A DNA stretch of 64,000 nt from Litchfieldella anticariensis FP35 = DSM 16096. GTDB lineage: Bacteria; Pseudomonadota; Gammaproteobacteria; Pseudomonadales; Halomonadaceae. The notes under the pieces are model-generated. The model saw only the letters and a program-made list of their open reading frames with translations. It did not search any database and had not been told where the DNA came from. Every line of letters starts with the position of its first letter. The stretch's first letter is position 1. The stretch covers positions 124,001 through 188,000 of the forward strand of contig NZ_KE332395.1 of assembly GCF_000409775.1 (NCBI RefSeq), read 5' to 3'. Below, one piece after another: positions 20,111 to 29,534 of this stretch. A program made the position numbers and the translations under genes.

Positions 20111-20152
20111 AGATTTCGCTTCCTTAGTGAGTCGTCTTGGTGAATGAGCCGT

Positions 20153-21595
20153 TCAGGAATTGGCCGCCGAAACCGCGGCACGGGAAGAAGTGTCTTGCGT
20201 GTCGCCACTTGGCGCCGTACGCCAAATGGCGATGTTGGCGAAGCCATAGAACAGCGAGATCAGGATCACCAACATGTGGTACCAGAGGAACGGCAGGTAA
20301 CTGAGGGTAGAAATCCCGAGGGTGGTGGCCATGAATACCCCGCCATCGGTCCAGGGCACCATCGGCGTGGTGATAGTGCCGCCAGCCTCGGCATTGCGTG
20401 ACAGCACTCGGCGATCGATGCCCTGCTGGTCGTAGTTCTTCTCGGTGATGGTGCTGGCGGTGATCAACGAGACATAAGCCGCACCACCGAAGAAGTTGCC
20501 GAAGAAGCCACCCAACATGGTGGAAACCGTCAGCCGGCCGGGATTGTTAGCCCAACGCAGGAAGCCATTACAGATGGCCTGTAGCACGCCGACTCGCTCC
20601 ATCAGGCCACCCAGGCCCAGGGCGAACAGGATCAGTGCGATTACGCCCAGCATCGACTCGATGCCGCCGCGGTTGAGCAGGGTGTTGAGGAAGTCGACAT
20701 CCGACTGCATGGCATTGCCGACATAGGCGGTGCGTACCGCATCCAACAGTTCGACGCCCTGAGCCAGCCAGGCACATACCGCGCCCATCACCGCCCCAAA
20801 GGTGATCACCGGAATGGCGGGATAACGGCGCACCAGCAGGGCGATGACCACCACCGCCGGCAACAACAGCCAGCCATTGATGGTGAAGTGGGTATTCAGC
20901 GCCTGCATGGCCTGCTCGGCACGTTGGATATCGGCGCCTTCCTTGACGTAGAAGAAACCGACCACCAGGAACAGCAACGCGGCGATCAGCGTCGCCGGCC
21001 CGCTGACCAATGCCATCGAGCGGATATGGTCGACCAGGCTGACCTTGCACAGCGATGCCGTCATCACCGTGGTATCCGACAGCGGGGACATCTTGTCGCC
21101 AACGTAGGCACCGGAAATCACCGCACCGGCCACCAGGGGCAACGGGATGCCGAAGCTGTAGCCGATCCCCATCATCGCCACCCCGGCAGTGCCGGCGGTG
21201 CCAAAGGAGGTGCCGGTGGCCAACGAGGTGATGGCGCAGATCAGGAAGGCCGCGCAGAGGAATATCTGCGGGTTCATCACCGACAGGCCGTAATAGATGA
21301 TGCTCGGCACGATGCCACCAGCGATCCAGGTGCCGATCAGCGCGCCGACGGTGATCAGGACCAGCACCGCCTCCATGCCGTTATGGATGCCGTCGATCAG
21401 CCCCTTCTGCATGCTGTCGTAGGAGAGTTTCAGCCTCAGCCCCAGGGCCATCACCAGGAACCAGGAGGTGAACAGGGCCAGTTGGATGGGTAGATCGAAG
21501 ATATTGATGTACAGGAACATGATGGCGATGAAGCCAGCCATCAGTACCAGCACTTCCGGCATGGTGGGTAGTCGGGTCGCTTGCCTTTCCTTCAT
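20153..21595 (-). CDS. NhaC-family Na+/H+ antiporter or related amino-acid transporter
   Basis: A 480-residue membrane protein with about eleven or twelve helices. The NhaC-type signatures are ALIGTWIAGGIVPSIIYYGL, ATGTSFGTAGTAGVAMMGIG and GAYVGDKMSPLSDTTVMTASL. Family members exchange sodium for protons, and some serve as sodium-coupled transporters for organic acids or amino acids. Its place inside the hydroxyproline enzyme cluster argues for a substrate or ion-balance role in this pathway. It sits between the oxidase and the deaminase gene, 42 bases before the latter. Confidence 0.88.
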   Translation of the reverse strand: MKERQATRLPTMPEVLVLMAGFIAIMFLYINIFDLPIQLALFTSWFLVMALGLRLKLSYDSMQKGLIDGIHNGMEAVLVLITVGALIGTWIAGGIVPSIIYYGLSVMNPQIFLCAAFLICAITSLATGTSFGTAGTAGVAMMGIGYSFGIPLPLVAGAVISGAYVGDKMSPLSDTTVMTASLCKVSLVDHIRSMALVSGPATLIAALLFLVVGFFYVKEGADIQRAEQAMQALNTHFTINGWLLLPAVVVIALLVRRYPAIPVITFGAVMGAVCAWLAQGVELLDAVRTAYVGNAMQSDVDFLNTLLNRGGIESMLGVIALILFALGLGGLMERVGVLQAICNGFLRWANNPGRLTVSTMLGGFFGNFFGGAAYVSLITASTITEKNYDQQGIDRRVLSRNAEAGGTITTPMVPWTDGGVFMATTLGISTLSYLPFLWYHMLVILISLFYGFANIAIWRTAPSGDTQDTSSRAAVSAANS

Positions 21596-21663
21596 GGTTC
21601 TCTCCCGTTGTTGTTGTACCGCCTATGAATGAATTGGCTGCCGGAAACGTCCTTCCGGCCGTG

Positions 21664-22965
21664 TCAGGCAAAGCGCCCCAGCCGGTAAGGCGCCAAGGGC
21701 GGCAATGCCGAGTCAGTCGTGTCGTCGTGGAAATGGCGAACCAGGCGCGCGGTGATGGCCGCCTGGGTCAGGCCAAGGTGGTGATGTCCGAAGGCCAGCC
21801 ATACCCTGCCTTGCGGGCCGACCCGGTCGATGACTGGCAACGAATCGGGCAACGAGGGGCGAAAGCCCATCCAGGGAGTGGCTGATTCGGTATTCAAGGG
21901 ACGCTGGAACAGCCCTTGCGCCAGGCGTTCGAGCTGCCGGGCGCGCTGCATGTTCGGGGGCCGCTCGAGACCGGCGAACTCCACCGTGCCGGCCAGGCGC
22001 AGCCCCTCCGCCATCGGCGTCATGATGAAGCGCCGTTCCAGGGAGGTGACGGCCACCGGCAGACGCTCGGCTTCCCGGGGCAGCATCAGGTGGTAACCGC
22101 GCTCGGTGTCCAGCGGTACGCGCTTGCCACACAACCCGGCGACGAACGGGGCGGAGTGGGCACCGGCCGCCACCAGCACCCGCGGCACCACCAACGTGCC
22201 CGCGGAGGTTTCGAGGCGAACCCCTTCTTCGTTGGCACTTACCGAATCCACGCGGCAGGTCGAAAAGCGCACGCCCTGCCGCTCGGCTGCGTCATGAAGT
22301 GCCAACACCACCTGGTGGGGGTCACTGACATGGCCGGTAGCCGGGAAGAACAGCCCACCTCGCACCCTATCCGTCAGGGCCGGCACGCGGCCTAGCACCG
22401 CCTGGCGCGACCACTCCTCCACGGGCACACTTTGTGCTCGCATACGCATGGCCAGCATCGTCAGCGATTCGGCTGACTCGTGGCGCTCATGAATCAGCAG
22501 CGAACCCTCTTCCTTGAGCAGTTCTCGCCTACCGATGCTGTCGAGCAATGCCTGCCAGGCCGGCAGGCTGGCTTCGTTCAACGCCCTGATACCCGCAATG
22601 CTGGCCTGGTAAGGAGCCGCCCGCATGTTCCACAACAGTTTCACGAACCACGGCATGGCCTTGGGCAAGTAACGCCAGTCCAGTCGCAACGGCCCCAAGG
22701 GATCGAGCAACATGCCGGGAATGCGCTTCAGCAAACCGGCATCGGCAATCGGGAAGACCTGCTCGGTAGCCATATGACCGGCATTGCCGTATGAAGCCCC
22801 TCGCCCCGGCGCCTGGCGGTCCAGCAACAGGACGCGCATCCCACTGCGTGCCAACTCCAGTGCACAGGCAACCCCAACGATTCCCGCACCGATCACGGCA
22901 ATATCCGCAGCCGGCCGTTCAGAGGAAGTCGTCATAGTAGGTGTCAGGGGGTCTGTTGAAGCCAT
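21664..22965 (-). CDS. FAD-dependent D-amino-acid oxidoreductase, probable cis-4-hydroxy-D-proline oxidase/dehydrogenase
   Basis: A 433-residue protein of the DadA/glycine oxidase fold. The dinucleotide motif is VIGAGIVGVACALELARSG near residue 22, followed by the acidic end of the second strand (VLLLDR) and GRGASYGNAGHM, the DadA-like FAD loop; WMGFRPSLPDSLPVIDRVG and GHHHLGLTQA close the FAD site at the C terminus. In the pathway it turns cis-4-hydroxy-D-proline into 1-pyrroline-4-hydroxy-2-carboxylate. The ATG at 22965 has GGAGAG upstream; a downstream ATG at 22935 is also possible. It is divergent from the epimerase gene across a shared operator. Confidence 0.85.
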   Translation of the reverse strand: MASTDPLTPTMTTSSERPAADIAVIGAGIVGVACALELARSGMRVLLLDRQAPGRGASYGNAGHMATEQVFPIADAGLLKRIPGMLLDPLGPLRLDWRYLPKAMPWFVKLLWNMRAAPYQASIAGIRALNEASLPAWQALLDSIGRRELLKEEGSLLIHERHESAESLTMLAMRMRAQSVPVEEWSRQAVLGRVPALTDRVRGGLFFPATGHVSDPHQVVLALHDAAERQGVRFSTCRVDSVSANEEGVRLETSAGTLVVPRVLVAAGAHSAPFVAGLCGKRVPLDTERGYHLMLPREAERLPVAVTSLERRFIMTPMAEGLRLAGTVEFAGLERPPNMQRARQLERLAQGLFQRPLNTESATPWMGFRPSLPDSLPVIDRVGPQGRVWLAFGHHHLGLTQAAITARLVRHFHDDTTDSALPPLAPYRLGRFA

Positions 22966-22995
22966 CGTCAGGGGCTCTCCATCTCGCGTTCCGTT

Positions 22996-23016
22996 GATTG
23001 TATAAAATATATAATC
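22996..23016. promoter_or_regulatory. 21-bp palindrome, candidate GntR operator of the hypO/hypRE divergent promoter
   Basis: Arms GATTGTATA and TATATAATC around AAA match at eight of nine pairs. It lies in the 118-bp gap between the two divergent pathway genes and contains ATTGTATAAAATATA, found in near-identical form upstream of gntR. Hexamers like TATAAA and TATAAT overlap it, so binding would block RNA polymerase. Confidence 0.65.
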
Positions 23017-23083
23017 TATGTTGGCAAGTATCGAAAACCGGCTCCCCGTTAGAATCACCACAAATCAAGAGGACGGCAGGCAC

Positions 23084-24019
23084 ATGAAACGAATCCGGGT
23101 TATCGACTCGCATACCGGTGGTGAGCCCACTCGCCTGGTACTGGATGGCTTCCCCGACCTGGGGCCAGGCACCATGGCCGAGCGCCTGGCAGTATTGCGC
23201 GAGTGGCATGACCCCTGGCGCCGAGCCTGCATGCTGGAACCGCGCGGACACGATGTACTGGTCGGTGCCCTGCTCTGCCCCGCGGAAAGCGAAGGCGCCA
23301 CCTGCGGCGTGATCTTCTTCAACAACACCGGCTACCTGGGCATGTGCGGCCATGGCACCATCGGCGTGGTGGCGTCACTGGCCTATCTCGGCGAGATCCA
23401 GCCCGGCCGGCATCGTATCGATACCCCGGTAGGTACGGTGGAGGCCACGCTGCATGAGGACGGCGACGTGACGGTGCGCAACATACCGGCCTACCGCTAT
23501 CGGCAAGCCGTGACCCTGGACGTACCGGGCCATGGGCGTGTCGCGGGAGATATCGCCTGGGGCGGGAACTGGTTTTTCCTGATCGGAGAGCATGGCCAGC
23601 GTATCGCGCTGGACAACGTGGAGGGCCTGACCGACTACAGCTGGGCGGTGCGTCAGGAGTTGGAAAGGACAGGGGTGGCAGGGGAGGATGGCGGCGTCAT
23701 CGATCACATCGAACTATTCGCCGACGACCCGCAAGCGGACAGTCGCAACTTCGTTCTGTGCCCGGGTAAGGCCTACGACCGTTCCCCTTGCGGCACCGGC
23801 ACCAGTGCCAAGCTGGCCTGCCTGGCGGCGGACGGCAAACTGGCACCTGGCCAAGTCTGGCGCCAGGCCAGCATCACCGGCAGCGAGTTCCAGGGATATT
23901 ACGAAGCCGAGGGTGAGAGGATCCGGCCCTACATTCGTGGCCGTGCGCATATCAGTGCCGAGGCCACACTGGTCATCGACACCGATGACCCCTTCGCCTG
24001 GGGAATCGCCGATACCTAA
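23084..24019 (+). CDS. 4-Hydroxyproline 2-epimerase (proline racemase family)
   Basis: A 311-residue protein of the proline racemase family. Both catalytic cysteines are there: [12 protein letters not shown] in the first half and [16 protein letters not shown] in the second. A Cys/Cys pair separates epimerases from the Thr-containing 3-hydroxyproline dehydratases. The CGHG form and the divergent position to the D-hydroxyproline oxidase point to conversion of trans-4-hydroxy-L-proline to cis-4-hydroxy-D-proline, the first pathway step. The ATG at 23084 has AGAGGACGG at a good distance. No terminator was recognised behind it. Confidence 0.9.
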   Translation: MKRIRVIDSHTGGEPTRLVLDGFPDLGPGTMAERLAVLREWHDPWRRACMLEPRGHDVLVGALLCPAESEGATCGVIFFNNTGYLGMCGHGTIGVVASLAYLGEIQPGRHRIDTPVGTVEATLHEDGDVTVRNIPAYRYRQAVTLDVPGHGRVAGDIAWGGNWFFLIGEHGQRIALDNVEGLTDYSWAVRQELERTGVAGEDGGVIDHIELFADDPQADSRNFVLCPGKAYDRSPCGTGTSAKLACLAADGKLAPGQVWRQASITGSEFQGYYEAEGERIRPYIRGRAHISAEATLVIDTDDPFAWGIADT

Positions 24020-24066
24020 GCCTGGCTCACCAACCACGCCCGGACGCTCCGCCTCGCCTGACCCTC

Positions 24067-24333
24067 TCAACGTCGCACGAAGGCGGAGCGTACCGTTCCG
24101 TCCGCGCTGATCTCGCCCTTGAGATACTGCTCGGTGGTGAGCATGAACAAACGCCGGAACAGCTCATGGATCGCCTCTTCGCGGCGCAGCGTCAATAGCT
24201 CCCGATCCTCCTCCGACAACGCCGGATCTTGCCGCGGATATTCCCACGCCAGGCGCACCGCCCCCGATGAAGCATCACAGATCTGCAGCGTGGGGTTGGT
24301 ACCCTTGAGCCCAGTATTGATTCGATACGGCAT
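24067..24333 (-). CDS. Small hypothetical protein behind a Fur-box-like palindrome
   Basis: An 88-residue soluble protein (MPYRINTGLKGTNPTLQIC...) with no recognised domain. The C-terminal half is helical and rich in Arg and Glu (EEDRELLTLRREEAIHELFRRLFMLTTEQYL). Upstream, 28 bases before the ATG, lies an A+T-rich palindrome resembling a Fur box, which suggests iron control. GGAGGCCACC before the ATG is a good ribosome binding site. It is convergent with the epimerase gene. Function unknown. Confidence 0.7.
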   Translation of the reverse strand: MPYRINTGLKGTNPTLQICDASSGAVRLAWEYPRQDPALSEEDRELLTLRREEAIHELFRRLFMLTTEQYLKGEISADGTVRSAFVRR

Positions 24334-24360
24334 GGTGGCCTCCTTGCTTGATAGCTTTCA

Positions 24361-24383
24361 CAAATGACAATAATTATCATTTG
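24361..24383. promoter_or_regulatory. Fur-box-like palindrome
   Basis: A 23-bp inverted repeat with core ATGACAATAATTATCAT; ten of eleven base pairs match. The spacing and the GATAAT-like half sites resemble the Fur consensus. It precedes the 88-residue minus-strand gene. Confidence 0.6.
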
Positions 24384-24565
24384 CAAAAACACTATAGGAA
24401 GGGAAGCGAAAAGTGTCAAAGGGGCAGTGATATCTAGCTCGGTTTTTTCAACTCGCGCCGTAGCTTCTACGCTGAACACACAAGACACACCCACCCCTCC
24501 TTCCGAGGGTGAGCCCGAGCAAGGGGGCTACTAGCTACCGAACCCCGACCTACCAAGGTGGCAAC

Positions 24566-24727
24566 ATGTCGAAGCAAACACGTATCGAGCCAATCTTCGA
24601 AGCCGACGACCTCCATGAAACCATCATCGGCTGGGTCGTGATCGACGAGAGCCAGCCCGATAACGAAGTCGTCGTCTCCGAGCACGAAAGCAGGAAAGAA
24701 GCGATCCAGGGCCGCCGAAGCGTTTGA
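24566..24727 (+). CDS. Small hypothetical protein, probably frameshifted near its end
   Basis: A 53-residue acidic protein (MSKQTRIEPIFEADDLHETI...) with ATG at 24566 behind AAGGTGG. It has no known domain. Reading past one of the three G at 24709-24711 in another frame restores a natural helical ending, AAEAFEQRED, with a stop at 24741-24743, whereas the current frame ends in the basic GRRSV. A single-base insertion or a sequencing error is likely. It is the last gene before the leader-distal end of the CRISPR array. Confidence 0.5.
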   Translation: MSKQTRIEPIFEADDLHETIIGWVVIDESQPDNEVVVSEHESRKEAIQGRRSV

Positions 24728-24797
24728 GCAGCGCGAGGATTAGGGCACAGTTCGGGTTCTTACGCGCCAACCCCGCCTACCCACAGACGCCGCCACA

Positions 24798-24827
24798 CCT
24801 GTGGGAGCGCACTTCAGTGCGCGATGG
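24798..24827. repeat. REP-like hairpin
   Basis: CTGTGGGAGCGCACTTCAGTGCGCGATGG contains a perfect GCGCAC / GTGCGC stem with a TTCA loop and the GTGGGAG lead that is typical of REP elements in pseudomonads and relatives. Only this copy was seen. The rest of 24728-24928 shows no gene. Confidence 0.45.
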
Positions 24828-24928
24828 AATAAATCGGGATACTCCCTATGCCTGGGGATTACTTCGATACCATTGTTCATTAGGTTTCCATTCGCACAGC
24901 CGAGCGGGCTGCAACTCGGCAGCGTTTC

Positions 24929-27779
24929 TTTCTGAGCTGCCTGTCCGGCAGCGAAGTGCATTCCGCGCATAGACTTGATCGTCTACCGTTTCTGAGCTGC
25001 CTGTCCGGCAGCAAAGTAGCCAGGCGGAAATAGCCACCACAGAAACCATTTCTGAGCTGCCTGTCCGGCAGCGAAGAGTCTGACTGGCCGTCGCGCTCAA
25101 ATAGATCCTTTCTGAGCTGCCTGTCCGGCAGCGAAGTTGTCTTTCTGTGCCGTCGTCAAGTCCGGATTTTTCTGAGCTGCCTGTCCGGCAGCGAACTCCT
25201 CCAGTCGCCCACATCTACATCGATCTCATTTCTGAGCTGCCTATCCGGCAGCGAACACCACGGTTGGTTCACACGCGACACCGAGCTATTTCTGAGCTGC
25301 CTATCCGGCAGCGAACCACCAATGAGCCCAGGACGTGGGCCCGGCGATTTTCTGAGCTGCCTATCCGGCAGCGAACCTATCTGGACGACAAGGACGTCTA
25401 TCATTGCCTTTCTGAGCTGCCTATCCGGCAGCGAACGGTATCTTCGGCGTCGGCATCGATGGATATGTTTTCTGAGCTGCCTATCCGGCAGCGAACATGT
25501 ACTCAAACGCAGCTATCGTCTGTCGGATTTTCTGAGCTGCCTATCCGGCAGCGAACGATCTGGCCGTCGGGTTCGGCCATGTCCCACTTTTCTGAGCTGC
25601 CTATCCGGCAGCGAACTGGTAAAGCGTCACCAGGCGTTCAATGCGCACTTTCTGAGCTGCCTATCCGGCAGCGAACATCTATGGCTGGTTCAGAGTGCTG
25701 CGCCGGGTTTTCTGAGCTGCCTATCCGGCAGCGAACACCAACGTGGCTCGTGCTGTGCTCTACGGTGCTTTCTGAGCTGCCTATCCGGCAGCGAACGATG
25801 CGTTTCGGCTGATGGTGGCTTTGAGGATTTTCTGAGCTGCCTATCCGGCAGCGAACCGCTGGGTGGCCCCTTCCTGCGTCTGGCTCACTTTCTGAGCTGC
25901 CTATCCGGCAGCGAACATCAAGGCGGACTCGGATGCGCCACCCCCTGCCTTTCTGAGCTGCCTATCCGGCAGCGAACCGGACGGCGCAGGCCGCGCTTGC
26001 GGGCGCTCATTTCTGAGCTGCCTATCCGGCAGCGAACATCCATGACGCACAAGCCGCTGCCGCCAAGCTTTTCTGAGCTGCCTATCCGGCAGCGAACTCG
26101 AAGGCGGCTGCGACGTACTCGTCGGACTTTTTCTGAGCTGCCTATCCGGCAGCGAACAAGTAGCCACCTGATGACAGCGGGGGCCTGATTTTCTGAGCTG
26201 CCTATCCGGCAGCGAACGCCGTCAAGGAACTCGACCTGGCCATGGCCAATTTCTGAGCTGCCTATCCGGCAGCGAACGAAGGCCACGCTCTTGAGGGCGG
26301 TGGTGAGTATTTTCTGAGCTGCCTATCCGGCAGCGAACTGATGGAGCCGCACAACTACGCCGTAACGCGCTTTCTGAGCTGCCTATCCGGCAGCGAACGT
26401 GGATGGTGATGCGCCGCTTGAGCATGACGATTTCTGAGCTGCCTATCCGGCAGCGAACATCGCTAGCCTCACCGGCCAGCATGCCTTGGTTTTCTGAGCT
26501 GCCTATCCGGCAGCGAACCTTGGCGGCCAGCTCGGAACCCGCTTCTGCCATTTCTGAGCTGCCTATCCGGCAGCGAACCTGGTGAAGGCCGAGAAGAGCA
26601 ATCGCCGCATTTTCTGAGCTGCCTATCCGGCAGCGAACCCAGGCTAAGGCCAGTTCACGACGTGACGGCATTTCTGAGCTGCCTATCCGGCAGCGAACGA
26701 GTTGCTCGACCTGTACCGCGACTTTATCCATTTCTGAGCTGCCTATCCGGCAGCGAACACCATCGGCGATCAAGGGAATCGAATTTGCTTTTTCTGAGCT
26801 GCCTATCCGGCAGCGAACATCCCCAGGATGTCGCGCTTGATGGTGTCAATTTTCTGAGCTGCCTATCCGGCAGCGAACAAGGATCAGGCTCAAATCCTGT
26901 TTCGCGATGCTTTCTGAGCTGCCTATCCGGCAGCGAACCAGCACACCGACAGTCGGTCAGTGCCGCTGTTTTTCTGAGCTGCCTATCCGGCAGCGAACGC
27001 GGCGTACTCGGCCAGCTGCACCTGCAGCATTTTCTGAGCTGCCTATCCGGCAGCGAACCTGGCGGGCAAGCGCAGCCCGGCGCCCAAGGTTTTCTGAGCT
27101 GCCTATCCGGCAGCGAACTCGATCAAGCCTTGGCGGACATCGAACAAGATTTTCTGAGCTGCCTATCCGGCAGCGAACAATGCTGCAACAATTCGGCACC
27201 ATGATTCAACTTTCTGAGCTGCCTATCCGGCAGCGAACCTGTTTTCGGTACGCCGGCTGCGGCACAAACATTTCTGAGCTGCCTATCCGGCAGCGAACAT
27301 TTTGGCTTACCATTCATAGCTAAGTATCTCATTTCTGAGCTGCCTATCCGGCAGCGAACTTCTAGCGTGCTTGGACAAGACGCGGCTGAAATTTCTGAGC
27401 TGCCTATCCGGCAGCGAACTCTAGCGCATTGCCATAAGTATCGCGACAAGTTTTCTGAGCTGCCTATCCGGCAGCGAACTTATCTAGCGTGTATAATTCA
27501 GCAGGCGTAAATTTCTGAGCTGCCTATCCGGCAGCGAACTCCAGGTCGAATTGCACATAGCCGCCTGTCTTTTTCTGAGCTGCCTATCCGGCAGCGAACT
27601 GCGAACGCCGCTTTCGTCGGCGCTGGCAGCATTTCTGAGCTGCCTATCCGGCAGCGAACAAAGACAGGGGGCGCGGTGCCCCCTGCTGTCATTTCTGAGC
27701 TGCCTATCCGGCAGCGAACCAATAATTCGATAAACCACGGTTCTTCACGGTTTTCTGAGCTGCCTATCCGGCAGCGAAC
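24929..27779 (-). CRISPR. Type I-F CRISPR array, 48 repeats and 47 spacers
   Basis: Repeats of 28 bp alternate with 32-bp spacers at a 60-bp period; three spacers are 33 bp (25917-25949, 26278-26310, 27299-27331). In crRNA sense (minus strand) the repeat starts GTTCG, has the stem CTGCC / GGCAG around GGATA and ends CTCAGAAA, the 8-base handle of type I-F. The leader is on the high-coordinate side next to csy4. The five leader-distal repeats (24929-25196) have GGACA in the loop, and the outermost four also have C instead of G as first base; the repeat at 24989 has one more change. All other repeats look identical. The long reading frames across the array come from the 60-bp period and are not genes. 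Confidence 0.99.
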
Positions 27780-27795
27780 TAGAGCCACTAAAAGA

Positions 27796-27808
27796 TAACA
27801 CTCTGATT
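27796..27808 (-). promoter_or_regulatory. IHF consensus site in the CRISPR leader
   Basis: On the minus strand AATCAGAGTGTTA matches the IHF consensus WATCARNNNNTTR at every defined position. It lies 16 bases from the first repeat. IHF bends the leader during spacer insertion in type I-E and I-F systems. Confidence 0.6.
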
Positions 27809-27831
27809 GTTAAAGAGCATACCCCCAAAAC

Positions 27832-27863
27832 AGCCACGCCTCCCTTATCAGAGAGGCGTGGCT
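27832..27863 (-). terminator. Terminator of the cas operon
   Basis: A perfect 11-bp stem (AGCCACGCCTC / GAGGCGTGGCT) followed on the minus strand by GTTTTGG. It separates csy4 from the leader, so the array is probably transcribed from its own promoter in the following AT-rich leader. Confidence 0.75.
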
Positions 27864-27908
27864 AACCAGTTGTTTTCACTAGTCTCTTCTTGGGCGAGAA
27901 AAAAAGGG

Positions 27909-28472
27909 TCAGAACCAGGGCACCGTGGCACCGGCACTGAGCCCATAGCGATTGAAGGCTCCATCTACTGGCTCTGCCTGGATTTCCTCATGCTCGATAA
28001 AGAGGCTGAAGGTTTCTCCAGTGCTTTGGCTACGTATCCTTGCGAACGGCAGGTTCACTTTGCGTTCAACGCTATCGGGAATGCTTTCCCTCGCCTGTTC
28101 TAGTGTCTCCCCATGGCGTCGGGCACGGCGCCGTCGCAACCGCTCCGCATTGGTCTTGAACTGCCGGCGACGCACAGCGCGATGGTGGACATTGGCTGGT
28201 ACCTCAGAAATATCCGTCATCACTATGTGATCACGCATACCGGTCAGCCAGTGCTGGGCCATGAGCCGATCCAACGCGGCAGCACTGCCGTGCAAGCGCA
28301 GCACGTTGCCCAGCGTCCTGGGGCGCAGACCATGCTCAGGAAAGCTGACCCCGATATCGTCGGCACCAAGCGCTACCAATGCTCGATGCAGCTTGCCATA
28401 TAGCGCTCCCATCAATATGGTTGCCGGAAATTCTGGATCGGGGCGTAGCCTGATATCGATGTAGTAGTTCAT
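27909..28472 (-). CDS. csy4: Type I-F crRNA endonuclease Cas6f (Csy4)
   Basis: A 187-residue protein that cuts the repeat RNA behind its hairpin and stays bound to the crRNA 3' end in the Csy complex. The N terminus MNYYIDIRLRPDPEFPATIL is almost the same as in Pseudomonas Csy4, and His29 (KLHRAL) matches the catalytic His. The Arg-rich segment RLRRRRARRHG is the helix that lies in the groove of the repeat hairpin. I chose ATG 28472, four bases behind the csy3 stop; an upstream in-frame start would lie inside csy3. Last gene of the operon, followed by a terminator and the leader. Confidence 0.96.
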   Translation of the reverse strand: MNYYIDIRLRPDPEFPATILMGALYGKLHRALVALGADDIGVSFPEHGLRPRTLGNVLRLHGSAAALDRLMAQHWLTGMRDHIVMTDISEVPANVHHRAVRRRQFKTNAERLRRRRARRHGETLEQARESIPDSVERKVNLPFARIRSQSTGETFSLFIEHEEIQAEPVDGAFNRYGLSAGATVPWF

Positions 28473-28476
28473 GGGC

Positions 28477-29517
28477 TTACCCCGCATCGCCGAAGACGCC
28501 GCCACGAATCAAGGTGGCCATTACGAAGTGCTGCTGCTCGGTCGAGGGCACCTGATCCTTGAGCAACCAATTATCGAGCAGGTTGTAGAAATCCATTTTC
28601 TGCTTCGGCTGTCGATAGGCGCTGCCTTGGGTAGTCACCGAGCCGTAGGGCTCGACGGCGATAGGGCCGAGATCGCTACCGTCTTCCGGTGCTGGATACC
28701 AAGTGTCGATGGTGCGCAGAGCATTGCCGAGCTTTTGGGAGTGAATGCCCGCAACCTCGTTGACCTGATACAGCGTCTTGCTCTTGTCTCCCCGGCCACG
28801 ATCCAGGATCAACTCCTGCGAGGGGAATACTTCCTGACCAGCACCAACACGAGCAAAGGCGACCACTTCCAGCAGTACATGCCGTTCTCCACTCAGTCCG
28901 TTGGTGATATGGCCTGCAAGCTCTTCCAGGGAAGCTTGGGCATCGCCTGTAGAGGCAAAGTCGCGCAATGAAAGCGAAAATGCGTCGAACGTCCAAGCGC
29001 TAACCGCTTGCCCTTTTTCCATGAGGCGCACTTGCACTTCAACCTGTTCGGCACCAACACGGTTACGCCATAGGAATCGACCATTGGCAAGGTTGTAGGC
29101 GTAACGCTTCGCCAGTTCATTGAAGCCATAGCCTGAAACATATCCCTTCACGACATCATTGAGCTTGGCTTGATAATCAGCGTTGTTGCAGGCGGAGGGC
29201 ACGCCTGCGCCACCGAGCACACGTAGCGTGAAACGGGCCATCAGGGTATCGGCACCGCTAGGCAGGGTCGCCACATCGACTGTCTGAAGATTCGGATTCT
29301 CAATGGCGGCATCGAGCTTGGCCGGGTCCTGTTCCTTAACCTTGAGGCGGTTGGAGATGGTGCCGCGTACGGACTTTTCACGGACTTCGACGTGCGGCCA
29401 GACGTCCGCCTGATCGCGATTCTCCCAATTCCCAGCAAAGAACAGTGCATCGGAAGGATCGAGCTTGCGTTCGAAGGCGAGTACGGAAGCGGTCTTGAGG
29501 GTATCGTTTTTGGCCAT
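28477..29517 (-). CDS. csy3: Type I-F Cascade backbone protein Cas7f (Csy3)
   Basis: A 346-residue protein, the usual size for Csy3; six copies coat the spacer part of the crRNA in the surveillance complex. The N terminus [31 protein letters not shown] and segments such as [17 protein letters not shown] and [20 protein letters not shown] are typical. The ATG at 29517 has AGGGAG at the right distance; the open frame runs further upstream into csy2 but that part is antisense-like junk. It lies 17 bases behind csy2. Confidence 0.96.
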   Translation of the reverse strand: MAKNDTLKTASVLAFERKLDPSDALFFAGNWENRDQADVWPHVEVREKSVRGTISNRLKVKEQDPAKLDAAIENPNLQTVDVATLPSGADTLMARFTLRVLGGAGVPSACNNADYQAKLNDVVKGYVSGYGFNELAKRYAYNLANGRFLWRNRVGAEQVEVQVRLMEKGQAVSAWTFDAFSLSLRDFASTGDAQASLEELAGHITNGLSGERHVLLEVVAFARVGAGQEVFPSQELILDRGRGDKSKTLYQVNEVAGIHSQKLGNALRTIDTWYPAPEDGSDLGPIAVEPYGSVTTQGSAYRQPKQKMDFYNLLDNWLLKDQVPSTEQQHFVMATLIRGGVFGDAG

Positions 29518-29534
29518 GATGAAACTCCCTGTCA

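Noticed and set aside
24869-24928. A further degenerate repeat beyond the distal end of the array
   Set aside because: The 28 bases one period further out show no similarity to the repeat.
25147-27323. Several long reading frames with repeated ELPIRQRT, FLSCLSGSE or VRCRIGSSE units across the array, on both strands
   Set aside because: They follow from the 60-bp (20-codon) period of the CRISPR repeats and spacers. They are not repeat proteins.
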